Below, in pieces: positions 1-10,978 of a stretch of 64,000 bases of DNA. The notes beneath the pieces were generated by a model. It searched no databases, had not been told where the DNA came from, and worked only from the letters and a program-made list of their open reading frames with translations. The DNA lies in contig BQMF02000235.1 in NCBI GenBank assembly GCA_027922465.2, forward strand, positions 372,001-436,000, in the 5' to 3' direction. How positions within the stretch are numbered: position 1 is the stretch's first letter; every line of letters starts with the position of its first letter. The DNA is from Turritopsis dohrnii. Taxonomy: Eukaryota; Cnidaria; Hydrozoa; Anthoathecata; Oceaniidae. The translations under genes were made by a program, and so were the position numbers.

Positions 1-1646
1 TGCTGCAAGAAATGTAGAAGAAAGCGAATTTCTTCTTGAATATCCTGGAGTGATTCTATCAGAGAATGATGGGATAGAGAAAGAGAGGATGTACAAAGAC
101 TGCTTTCTTTATTTCTTTGAATTCAACGGAGAGTCTTTGTGGTGAGTAAAGCACACTAAACTATAAATAAGAAAGAAATTCCAACTAAACATGACTTTTT
201 GTTTATCAATATACTATATAGTACATCGATAAATTATATTATTATGAAGGTATATAATTTCATAATAATTTTTGCTGTGCTAATCAAATTTTAATTTTAT
301 TTAGTTTGGATGGTACTTTAGAGACTCGCTTGGGGAAGTATGTGAATGACAGTAGCAAACAGTTTGCTAATTATCAAATGAAAATAAAGACATATGATGG
401 AAAGCCTTATCTTTGTCTTTATGCCACAAAAGCTATTCCAAAGGGTACGGAATTGAGGTATGTAAAGTTTTCTAAATATATAAAGTGTTAATATCTTGTT
501 TTTAAAATATGCATAAACAATTCCTAAATGAATTTGTTATCTAGGTATAACTATGGTGATACATCTGGACTGAGTTGGAGGAAGCTGGTAAGATTGTTAC
601 TTGTTTTCTGTTATCTCAGATTTTTTTGTTGATAAAATGAAATGCATGTATATTTCAGCCCCAATACAAAAGGCCGTTTACTAACAAAAAGAGTAAGTGA
701 TCAACTCATAATTTAGTAATGAAATAGTGTCCAGTCATTATTATTGATGAATAGAATTTCAGAATTTTCTTTTACAGCTGAGCAGTTAAAAAAAGCTAGC
801 TCTGAGGAATCTGGAACTGATAGTCAAAATTCAGCTATTCAAGCCCAGGTATTGACAGTATATTATACCAGTATTATATTATTATACGTTCTTAATGTTT
901 CAACTCAAAAATAATGTACTTTATGTTTACAAATAAAACGGTTATTCTTAGTACTAAAACTGGATGTTTTTTGTTTCATTTTAGCGAATAGATTTTGAAT
1001 TAAATGATACTAATCCAGCCAATGATGCAGAAACTTTCAATGGTGTTGAAAACAAGCAGAAACAGACTGCAAAAGAGCCTAGCCAGCCAAGTGATTTATT
1101 GGAAAGTGATGGTGAACACCAAAATGAAACCATGGAAATGATTGAGGTAACTCTTTTCTGTACATGCAGCTTCAGATTTTTTTAAATATCTTACCTACCT
1201 TAAGAACAGAATGTTACATGAGTAGAGATTCTCGCGAAAGAAAGTTTTGTAGTTGGCAGCTGTAAGATCTGTCATTTATATATGAAATAAATTCTGTGAA
1301 TATCTACCGGCAATTTTCTGCCCATAAAGTAACACATGTTTTTACATTTTCAGTTTATTTGCGGTATTTACCAGACAAATTGTCATCTCATTAAGCTGTG
1401 CGAATATTTTGATTGTGCTGACAATAAAATTGGTAAAATTTTCTGCGTGGATTGCTACGACGACCATGTTTGTCGAAAGGAAGATAACTCGGTATGTTAA
1501 TGCATGATACAAGTTATTGGCTGATATTTTTAGCATGTTACGTTTTGTGAATATAAGATAACATATTATCCTTAAGAGCAGTACCCAATTCTTGGATGAC
1601 ATTGATATTGAAGAAACAGAATTAGAGGTTAAGGAACAACAAGTAA
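1..1646 (+). CDS. KMT5A-like SET-domain protein gene, 5' end outside window
   Basis: Spliced gene fragment. Exons I can place from reading frame and GT/AG borders are 1-141, 305-457, 545-587, 659-692, 779-848, 985-1146 and 1354-1491, with a possible last piece near 1580-1646 that runs into a TAA. The first three exons encode the C-terminal SET core: a YVNDS segment, then MK...DGKPYLCLYATKAIPKGTELRYNYGD. In the SET family this NDS/ELRYNYG pair builds the S-adenosylmethionine and lysine channel, as in H4K20 methyltransferase KMT5A. The next exons are short, acidic and Gln/Glu-rich. The exon at 1354-1491 is Cys/His-rich (CGIYQTNC, CEYFDC, FCVDCYDDHVC) and probably binds zinc. SET identity is firm; the substrate is not known. 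KMT5A-like genes are often multicopy in aquatic animals, so this may be one of an expanded family rather than the orthologue. Confidence 0.8.
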
Positions 1647-2516
1647 AGGTATAATGGTTGGAACCTTTGCTTACTTTTATCCTTACTGATAGTTGAAGGT
1701 ATACCAAACCATTTATAAAAGCATGTGCTGCATATTTTGTTGTATTGGAACTTCACATCCCTAAAGTTATACCTTCAGTCTCACAGTGTTCTAATTTACC
1801 GAACTAAATGTCATCTGGGTTGAAAAAAAAGCAGTCACTTTCAAGAAAAACACAGGAAACTAACTAAGGTAAGTTTTTCAACTAAATAATTAATTGAACT
1901 CTAGCGAATTGTGGCCACCTTGACGTGGTGGTAGGGCCCAAAATAGTTTGACAGAAATATATTTCAACAGAAAAATATTTCGACAGAAATATTTTGCTAA
2001 GAGCCACAAAATATATCGACTTTTTCAGAATAGGAGAACAATAAGAAAAGACTTAGCAGCAGTGACAATACAGCGATGCTTCTTTATCCCATATCAAGAT
2101 CATTCGATAGCCCATATTTTTATAGGTATGAAATAGCCAAGTTTTATTAAGTTCTGGGCATATACAAAGAGAGACTAAGGGTCTATTCTTTTTTATATAT
2201 TTGTTATTATTGTTGTTGCTTTTTAGATATTTCACAGTATAACGATGACGTACGATTTCTATATTATATGGTTGCACATACTTCGCCGTAGTTTTTAATT
2301 TTGTGGAGACTATGAAATTTTGTCGTTTGGTATACCTTAAATACGAAGCAAAATATTCTCAATAATTTTCTTCTATTTCGTTATCATAGGATTTATCACA
2401 GATTTCTTGTGAAGTTTCTCGGAATACGTAAGTTTTTTCGTGGAAGGTTTGTATTTCTTAATTGGATAAAAGTCACAACAAAGAATATACTGGTTTTGAA
2501 ATAGTGGGTATTGATA
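1647..2516. other. Non-coding stretch, no gene recognised
   Basis: AT-rich sequence with only short open frames that lack splice support. Near 1912-1935 there is a small GC-rich segment (gtggccaccttgacgtggtgg) able to fold on itself. I cannot assign it to a repeat family. Confidence 0.4.
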
Positions 2517-3058
2517 ATGTCGTCTCTTTATTCCAACTCCGAAAGCTGTAGTTTCAAATGTTTATTCCGAAATTGTTTCCGATGTTAGTAGTGCAACTAA
2601 CCTTGCTGCAGATTTCTCTTCAAATAATGACAAGAACGAAACATCGAGTGTTACTTATCAACAGAGTTTAAAACGATTAATGGAAGCTGGTCATGTTGAA
2701 GAGGCTGAAAAAATATACCCTGTCTCAGATTTCCAATAGATAGTTTTACTATCATAAGATAAATAGATAGTTTTACTATATTAAGGTACTAGCTTGATAG
2801 ATGGTGAAATTATATGATCTTTTTTACTCCCAGGTATTTGCAGCATGGAAAGAAAATTTGGCGAAACAAACCGTTTCTGAAGAAAAATCTGTGACGTTAA
2901 AAAAACATACAACGGAAAAGATTGCTAAAAGATTTTGCCGTAATCGAATAGCTTGTATTGAACGAGGATGTAAAAAGGAAGTAATTGATCTTCCACGGCA
3001 CCTTTGTGTCGTCCATAAATGGAGTCCTAAAAGAGCCAAAAAAGCTCGAGGCATGTAA
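2517..3058 (+). CDS. Probable exons of a Cys/His (zinc-binding) protein
   Basis: Two open segments in the same orientation as the SET gene. The first (about 2517-2739) is an uninterrupted acidic, Ser-rich frame. The second follows a cccag acceptor at about 2834 and runs to a stop at 3058. The second encodes VFAAWKENLAKQTV, a basic stretch, then a C-x4-C pair (IACIERGC) followed by IDLPRHLCVVHKWS, a C2H2-like arrangement with the two histidines five residues apart. From memory, similar C...C...LPRHL..H.W segments accompany SET and recombinase-like genes in cnidarian and fish predictions, but I could not search for this. It could be the 3' end of the upstream SET gene or a separate gene. No promoter is recognisable. 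Confidence 0.45.
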
Positions 3059-3194
3059 TAGAAAATAATGTCATAGTAGAAATTAATGCTGCACCGTGTC
3101 TTTTTCATTCTTTATTCTTCGGCTTAATTATTATTAATTTCTAAATCAAGGTCACTTTCTACATAACTTGAAACCACAGTTTGTCATCTATATC

Positions 3195-3330
3195 CTAATA
3201 CGCGCTGTGCATCCAGTTTTTAGTTTAGAGAGTGATTGTTTCGGGTTGCTTTTAACGGTCAAAATCTTCTTAATCGTGGTCATATAGCGGCAGTTAGACC
3301 AAGCAAAACACATTCACGATTAGTATAACG
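3195..3330 (+). mobile_element. Helitron-B 5'-end fragment
   Basis: The segment starting cgcgctgtgcatcc and continuing through ttagagagtgattg and cttaatcgtggtcatatag matches the 5' end of the other Helitron-B copies in this window (reverse complement of 28080-28190 and 59640-59770). The terminal TC and the 3' hairpin are missing, so this is a degraded fragment. Confidence 0.55.
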
Positions 3331-3611
3331 AGCAATGCAATGCTTCTATTTTGATCTTTTCGAACGTTTTGTAAACATAGCAACTGTGTTCGTTCAAAAT
3401 GTAAACAAACTTATTTTGGTATTGAAAAAAGATTGCGAAGGAGCTCTACAATAAGAAAAAGATAAAAAATAAGATAAAAGAAGAAAAAAAAACTGAAAAC
3501 GAATAAAGTTTATGAGGTAATCTATCTAATCTGCCGCTATTTAATTGCTGTTTAATTCGAAAAATGAAAGTCTCTGTTTATCGAAAATGAAAGTGTCTGT
3601 TTTATGATTTA

Positions 3612-3900
3612 TATTCAGAGTTGACGAGTCATATAGCAGAATATAGTGGTTATAGAGAGGCAGTTGTAAAAACAATACAGAGTTTTACTCCAGGTAATTT
3701 TTAAAGTGCTGAATTACTTTTTTTTCATGAAACCACATCGAAATGTGATATATAGTGTTTGTTTATGATTTTTATATATATTCAGAGTTGACGAATTATA
3801 TAGCAGAAAGTTTGTGGCATAAAGTTATAGAGAGGCAGTGTTGAGATATTGTAAAAACAGTTCAGAGTTTTACTCCAGGTATATAATTGTTAAAATCATC
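3612..3900 (+). repeat. Diverged duplication of a 5' untranslated exon
   Basis: Two related segments (about 3616-3691 and 3783-3879) each begin after attcag with agttgacga..tatagcaga, share atagagaggcagt and cagagttttactccag, and end at a GT donor. They look like tandemly duplicated non-coding exons upstream of the Helitron-A gene. A third attcag acceptor follows at about 3968. Copy divergence is substantial, so the duplication is old. Confidence 0.5.
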
Positions 3901-4041
3901 TTTTGTTTTTTTTTCATGAAACGACATTGAGTCTTTTTATTATTTGTTTTCAAATTTATTTTCATTCAGGGTTGGGAGTTTGTTAATCTACAATTTGGTA
4001 GTTATATTTTCTTATTTCTATATATCTTATATCTGTTCGTC

Positions 4042-5319
4042 ATGTATAATATAGGAAGGGGCAATAATATTGTCCCTGGTGTTCAAGCAACTTTTAGGAA
4101 TGGACAATTTGTATTGCAACCTCCTGATCAACAACAAATTCGATCAGTAATCCAACGTAGGTTTGCACATGAAGATGTCGCTATTGCGCGACGTCGCGAA
4201 ACGCAAGGCAATAATATTTCTCATGATATTTCTGAGAATGAGCGCCGCAGGAATCACGATGCCGAAACACGCGTTCAGTATCGTCAAAATGAAGATGCTG
4301 ATGAGAGATTAACTAGGCGGAATAGAAATATGCAACGTATGCGGGCTAGACGCGCTACATTAAGTTTGCATTGTGCTGCACGTCAACCTGAGCAATTGCC
4401 TGAGCAACATTACTTAGGCCCAATGGACAAGGTTTGTCAACGTTGTAGTGCTAAAATGTTTGCCGATGAAAGTAATTTCAAATGTTGTCATAATGGTAAG
4501 ATACACCTTAATGACATTAATTACCCTAATGATCTTAAAGACCTTTTAGTAGGTAATACAAATCAAGCAAAGAACTTTCAAGAAAATATTCGAAAGTTTA
4601 ACAGTTCTGTCGCTTTTGCGTCGATGGGTGCAAAAATGGCTGTACCACCAGGTCGAGGACCACCTGTCTTTCGTATAAATGGTATGCCACCGTACAGGGA
4701 ATCTGCATCCGTCGGAAGGTGTTCCTCCATCATATGGTCAGTTGTACATTTATGATGGGATGGATGCATTCAATGAAAGAATGGCGAGACCTGAAAATCA
4801 AGGTTGTTCGCCTGAGGTAATGCAAAATTTGCAAGACATCATTATAAGAGAAAGTCCTTACGCTGCTGCATACAAATACATGAGTGAGGTAGAAGCTGAG
4901 GAATTACGGCTTGCCCAAGAGCAAAATCGCCAACCATCTTTGGTAAAATTTTGAGTTATTAATCAGTTATCTTTGTAGGTTTTTTTAAAATCAATTATTT
5001 TCAAAATCTTTCATTTTAAAATTTAGGTTAGAATGCACCTGAGGAGTGGTGGCGATCGGCGGCGTTACAATCTACCCCACCATGATGAAGTAGCAGCTGT
5101 TTTTGTTGGTGAAGATGGTGCACCACCTGCCTTTCGGGATATTGTTGTTTATCCTCGAGACAGACCACTGCGATGTTTACCAACAGATTCACCTCATTTG
5201 GATCCAATGGTTTATCCAGTCTTTTTTCCAAGGGGAGAGTCTGGATGGACTACAGATATTCCTCATGTAGCTGAATATGCTACAGGTAGTCGGTGCCGCA
5301 CAACTGCATTACAATATTA
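4042..5319 (+). pseudogene. Helitron-A Rep/helicase protein, N-terminal part (frameshifted)
   Basis: N-terminal region of an autonomous Helitron protein. The frame opens at ATG 4042 and is basic and Asn/Arg-rich. A CQRC..C-type zinc motif (VCQRCSAKMF, FKCCHNGK) follows near residues 130-155, as is usual upstream of the Helitron Rep domain. The frame shifts near 4680-4700: the PVFRINGMP segment continues in another frame as HRTGNLHPSEGVPPSYGQLY. An 84-bp intron (4943-5026, GT..AG) keeps phase 0 into the next exon, which contains LPTDSPHLDPMVYPVFFPRG, typical of the Helitron-like N domain. The exon stops at 5319 only because two Helitron-B copies are inserted there. The same codon resumes at 10222, so the interruption is exact. 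The frameshift makes this copy non-functional. Confidence 0.85.
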
Positions 5320-7578
5320 CTAGTATCCCGGGTAAAAACTTTTTACCGAACTTAACTTTGAAAACATTAGGTCAAATCTGTCATTCCTGTGGTACGTACG
5401 CGTCACTCGCCACCCATGTTCAGTATGCGTTGTGTCACAGAATTTAACTCGTGTAAAAGTTTCTTTTCAGGCATTAATTTGTTATTACATTCAGAAAATT
5501 AAAAACAGAAACAAATAGCAACATGGCTCAGAATAATATATTTATACGCAGAAGAGAAGTAACTTTAATGTAAAAAAAATGGCAATATATAACACAGAAC
5601 TGTTTACCCAGACATACGAAACCAAACATTGAATAACATTACAAAATGTGAATTGAAAACAAATTGATACCTTCCAACTGTGTTTCTTTCGTGTGGAAGT
5701 TACATCATACAGCAACCATTAATGAATTTTTGAAATGATATATAGTCTATTCTTCCCAAAACCATCAACGTCATGATTAAAACCATGAGTTTCATTTCTT
5801 TATAATTTTTTTATTATTACCTAAAAAATTAATACTTGAATTGTAATACCGAAAACCTAATCATGCTATAAGAATATTGAAATAAACAACAACAACAAAA
5901 AGTGAAATTCACCTACGCATTTATCCTTAAAACAAAAATTTACCCAGAAGATAAAAAGTCACAAATAAAATCATAAAATCATGCCAAACTTATATACCCA
6001 GGTACGTAAACGATTACCATAACACAAAATAATGCATAAACATTTCATTGCACAGTAATAACTAATGAACTTCTTAAATACATAATCCATTCACATCTAC
6101 AGAATTTATATATCTAAAGAGTTTATAAAAAATTGAAAACAACCATATTTTTAATCTGAGTTAAAATCTCCTCTGGCTAATTCACAACTGTTAAACAACC
6201 CTTTATTCTTATTTATCCAGCATACCAACTGTGTTATAACTAAATAGATTTATACTATTTTAACTTTAGCTGAACTTCAAACAAAACGGGATACCTTTCA
6301 CTTCCAATTCACATGTTAGTAAACTGAACTGCTTTGATCATCTTCTGTAGGCATTTTCAAACACTTCTCAACTCTTTACTTCTATATTCATACCTGTAAA
6401 CAAATTACTAATACTTTATTTACTTTCCAACACAAACATACATAGGTATTTATAAAACACTTTCACTACCATTTTTTTTAAGTGAAATACATAAAATAAA
6501 ACTGCTCTCTCTTCGTTTGGAAAAACTGCTAAACTTTCTGTATTTTCCAGTAGATTTTGTACTTTTTGGCAGGCAGACAAAAGCATCAAGCATCGATATA
6601 ATTAGATACAATAGATACAATCAGACAGCATAACACATTCCCCACTTCCACAGCGTCATGGAGAAATAAAAACATTCATAGCTGCAGGACCATTTTTAAT
6701 GTAATAATAGCGCGCATTATTACCAAAACAAATTTCTCTCGTCTTCCTTTTGATCCAGCAGCATATACACATACTAAACGACAGAATAACTGAGACATCC
6801 ACTCAAAGCTAAATCAATTAATCTTTCAAAACTTAAAACCATTCCTTACTGTGTAAATAAACATCAAACTGCATTTCTTCACTTCACTTTCTTCTGTATA
6901 GCGATATTTGATAACTAAAACGTAAACAAACATTTAAAAACCTGTTCTTTTATTAATCTAAAATATTAAACAATAAAAGTCTTATCGTTCTGCACAGCCA
7001 ACTTTTCAAAACTCCACTGCACTTCTTCTGTATAAAAGTTTTATAATAATACCTTTTGTTCGTTCGATCTTTCTGCAGCTAATTTTTAAAAACTTCACTG
7101 CACTTCTTCTGTATATCTAAATATGATTTTTCATTGTAAACAAACGATAATAAAACGTTTTATAATAATAACAATACCTTCGTGCATACAAACCTGTGTT
7201 TCTTCATCAGTTCTTTCGTCGATTTGCTGCCTAAAACAATCAAATTTAAATCAAAATATTCGTATACAAAAAGAAACACGTCTTCTTCGCGAAGTTTCTT
7301 GCTCACGAAATGATCGTTGACAAATTTCGAACGATTAACATTGCATTGCTCGCACTCCTCCAAAGACGTTTTTCGGCTGATTTCCACTGCGCAAGCCAAA
7401 AATAACAAAACGGAGGAGCATATACTAATCGCGAAAAATCAAAAAAATCACTCTCGCTTTGGCGTGGTTTTACGACGAAAAGGGAAAAAATAAGAAGGAT
7501 TTGACCGTGAAAAAAAAACAAATATATCACTCTCTAAAATAAAAGTGTGACACACAATCGCGAATTAGTATAATAAGA
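5320..7578 (-). mobile_element. Helitron-B copy 1 (2259 bp), nested in Helitron-A
   Basis: On the minus strand it starts TCTTATTATACTAATTCGCG (right edge 7578) and ends with a hairpin GGTAAAAAGTTTTTACC, a short spacer and CTAG (left edge 5320). TC at the 5' end and a hairpin followed by CTRR at the 3' end are the defining Helitron termini. Host base A lies at 5319, and there is no target duplication. No Rep/helicase gene lies inside, so it is non-autonomous. The interior is AT-rich and non-coding apart from a short conserved open region near the 5' end. Its 5' end abuts the CTAG of copy 2 directly, making a head-to-tail dimer. Confidence 0.85.
7160..7530 (-). CDS. Short conserved open region inside Helitron-B copy 1, possible captured exon
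   Basis: Two overlapping minus-strand frames. One (7160-7408, 82 codons) has a hydrophobic start, then a polar stretch SLEECEQCNVNRSKFVNDHF and KLREEDVFLFVYEYF. The other lies at 7303-7530. Almost the same sequence recurs in copy 2, as expected from recent common descent of the copies rather than from selection. A ttgattgttttag acceptor and an acacag/gtttgt donor can be seen, so this may be a captured host promoter and first exon, as Helitrons are known to capture. I recognise no domain, and coding status is uncertain. Confidence 0.25.
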
Positions 7579-10221
7579 CTAGTATCCCGGGTAAAAACTT
7601 TTTACCGAACTTAACTTCGAAAACATTAGGTCAAATCCACCATTCCCGTGTACGTACCCCGTGACGAAAAAATAAATCATAGAATCGCAACTCATCGCAG
7701 GCGGCGTCGCTCGCCACCCATGTTCAGTATGCGTTGTGTCGCAGAATTTAACTCTTGCAAAAGTTTCTTTTCAGCATTGATTTTTTAATTCATTTCTTAC
7801 ATTCAGAAAATTTAAAACAGAAACAAATAGCAACATGGCTCAGAATATATATTCATACGCAGAAGAGAAGTAACTTTAATGTAAAAATATGCAATATATA
7901 ACACAGAACCGATTACTAAGACATACAAAACCAAACATTGAATAACATTACAAAAATGATACCTTCCAACTTTTTCTTTTGTTCAAAAGTTACTTCTGGA
8001 CTGCAACCATTAATGAATTTTTGAAATGATATAGTTAGTTCTTCCCAAAACCATCAACATCATGATTAAAACCATGAGTTTCATTTCTTTACGCTTTTTT
8101 TATTATTGCCTAAAAGAATAATGTTTCAATTGTAATACCGAAAAAAAAAAAAGAAACAAAAAAAAAAAGGAAATTCAAGTACGTATTTATCCTAAAAACA
8201 ATAACTAAGAAGAAAAATTTGCACAAAAGATAAAAAGTCACAAATAAAATCATAAATTCAAAGTTATATACCTAGGCATAGTACGTAAACGATTACCATA
8301 ACACAAAATATGCATAAATGCGATAAAATATAAACTTAAGAAAAATACAGCCAACAACACTTATTTTTTGTAAGATAGTTTCATTGCACAGTCATTAAGT
8401 AAGTAAATCTTAAGTAACCCTCTCGACATTATAACCCATCATGTGCTTCATTTCTATATTAACAGATCAAAACATTAAAAAAACATATACAAAAAACCTA
8501 ATCATGCTATGACGAAATCTAAAGAAAAACAAAACAAAGTAAAAGAAACTTTGAAAATGTATTAACCTTAAAAATAATAATTAAAAACATTACGTTTTAA
8601 TGACAGAATTAGTATAGCTGAAAAATTTTTAACATATGAAAACATTCGTGGAGCCATTTTTTATTTCCAGTTCAAAGCTCCTCTCTGCTGGAAAATTCAA
8701 AACACAACAGTAAACATCCCTCTTATCCTTTATGTATCCACTAATACTAACTGTGTTTAACTAAATAGATACTATTTTAACTTTACCTTTCAATACCAAT
8801 TCACATCATCATGATAGTAAACAATATTGATCATGTTCTGTAGCCATTATCAAACACTTCTAAACTCTTTTACTTTCTGTATTTCATACCTGTAAACAAA
8901 TTAATAACACTCGATTAACTTTCCAGCATACTTTCCTATTGTAAAGATACACTTTCTCTTTGCTTTCTACTGAAATTCCAATACCATTTTTATACAGTGA
9001 AAGTTATAAAAATGCTTTCTTCGTAACTTCATAACTGTGGAGCCATTTTGAATTAAATAAAATAAGGAACAGCAACTTCGTTACCAAAACAAATCATTAA
9101 CTGCTCGAGGGACATGCATCTTAATGATTTGATCGTTTTAACTCTGTTTTTACTCTCTTTTAACGCTGTATTTACTAAATCCGTTTGACTCATGTACTTA
9201 CGTATATTACTTTATATCTTTTCCAAACAATTTCTCTCCGAAAAGAAGTAAAATCATTTTCTTCACCAATGTAAATAAACAGCATCCTTTCTGCAGCCAT
9301 TTTTAAACAACTTCAACTTCATCTACACTACTCTACTGCTGCACTCCCATAACTATTTGATAACTATAAAAAGAAATACGTAAACAGCTCGTAAAATAAA
9401 AATAGACTTTCTTCATCTCGTTCTTCGTTTCGTTTTCCTCTGAAAAAACCTATATATAAAAAACAACATCTGTTTAAAAACTCACCTAAGTATGTGGTTA
9501 TACCTGTTCTTTTATTAATCTAAAATAAAATCTAAAATACAATAACAATAAAAGTTTAACAATAAATTGATAACTAAAACGTAAACAAACATTTAAATAC
9601 ATTTAAATACTGACTTGTTCTTCTATTAATCAAAAATAACAGTTTTATAATAATACCTTTTGTTCGTTCGCTCTTTCTGCAGCTAATTTTTAAAAACTTC
9701 ACTGCACTTCTTCTGTATATCTAAATATGATTTTTCATTGTAAACAAACAACTAACCCGTGTTCTTTTATTAATAAGAGTAAAAGTTTAGCAATAAACAC
9801 GATAATAAAACGTTTTATAATAATAACAATACCTTCGTGTGTTTCTTCGTCAGTTCTTTCGTCGATTTGCTGCCTAAAACAATCAAATTTAAATTAAAAT
9901 ATTCGTATACAAAAAGAAACACGTCTTCTTCGCGAAGTTTCTTGCTCACGAAATGATCGTTGACAAATTTCGAACGATTAACATTGCATTGCTCGCACTC
10001 CTCCAAAGATGTTTTTCGGCTGATTTCCACTGCGCAAACCAAAAATAACAAAACGGAGGAGCATATACTAATCGCGAAAAATCAAAAAAATCACTCTCGC
10101 TTTGGCGTGGTTTTACGACGAAAAGGGAAAAAATAAGAAGGATTTGACCGTGAAAAAAAAACAAATATATCACTCTCTAAAATAAAAGTGTGACACACAA
10201 TCGCGAATTAGTATAATAAGA
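7579..10221 (-). mobile_element. Helitron-B copy 2 (2643 bp), head-to-tail with copy 1
   Basis: Left edge CTAG at 7579 preceded by the same hairpin as copy 1; right edge is the 5' TC at 10220-10221, followed by host T at 10222. It shares the first 300 bp or so and the 5' third with copy 1 but has extra internal sequence, hence the greater length. It is also non-autonomous. Removing 5320-10221 rejoins the Helitron-A codon TA|T without adding or losing a base, which confirms both outer boundaries. Confidence 0.85.
9815..10173 (-). CDS. Short conserved open region inside Helitron-B copy 2
   Basis: Counterpart of the open region in copy 1 (frames 9815-10051 and 9946-10173), differing by a few residues and a short deletion near the C-terminal end. 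The same interpretation applies: a possible captured exon, with no recognised function. Confidence 0.25.
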
Positions 10222-10978
10222 TACTTATAGGTTTTCATACAGAAGCAATTTTAATCCCATCTTTAAAGGTAAAAGATTATTTCAACAATTCGTGGTTGAC
10301 TGTTACTGTAAGGTGGAATCTGATCGTCTCAACTATATTCGGAGAAACCAAAAAGTGTTACGTGTTGAGCAATATCAAGGGTTGATTGATCATCTTGCCA
10401 ATGTTGCAGGAAATAGAGGTTTAAATGCAGGCAGACCTGTGATATTACCATCGTCTTTTCAGGGCAGTCCAAGAGCTATGCAACAAAATTACCAAGATGC
10501 AATGGCTATGGTGACTAAAATGGGAAAACCTGATTTGTTCTGCACTTTTACGTGTAATCCAAATTGGAAGGAAATTACCGAAAATTTAGATAATGAGCCT
10601 GCACATTATCGACCTGACTTGGTTGCATGTGTTTTTAATTTGAAATTGAAAGCACTTTTAAATGATGTCATAAAAAATGGTGTATTGGGGAAAACAATTT
10701 CTCACCTTTATGTGATTGAATTTCAAAAGCGTTCTTTACCTCATGCACATATTCTTATTCATTTAGCACAAGAGGATAAATTACAAAATGCTGATGATGT
10801 TGACAGCTTGATATGTGCTGAAATTCCTGATCCCGATGAGGAGCCAGAACTACACAATATCATCAAATCGTGTATGATACATGGTCCATGTGGGATTTAC
10901 AATGAGACTTCTGTTTGTATGGGAGATGATGGCAACTGTACCAAAGATTTTCCCAAATCATTCTGTGATTCAACATAA
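10222..10978 (+). pseudogene. Helitron-A Rep (HUH) domain part
   Basis: Continues the Helitron-A frame after the nested insertion. It carries RLFQQFVVDCYCKVESDRLNYIR, the conserved lead-in of the Helitron helicase-like N domain, then FCTFTCNPNWKEI and FQKRSLPHAHILIHL. The HAH in the last segment is the HUH metal-binding motif of the rolling-circle Rep nuclease that nicks and joins single strands. The frame ends at a TAA (10976-10978) directly followed by the rest of the protein in the same frame, so a single in-frame nonsense codon breaks the gene. Together with the frameshift upstream this makes the copy inactive unless the stop is read through. Confidence 0.88.

Noticed and set aside
1342..1707. 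121-codon minus-strand ORF
   Set aside because: It is the antisense of the Cys-rich exon and introns of the SET gene, and its composition is not protein-like.
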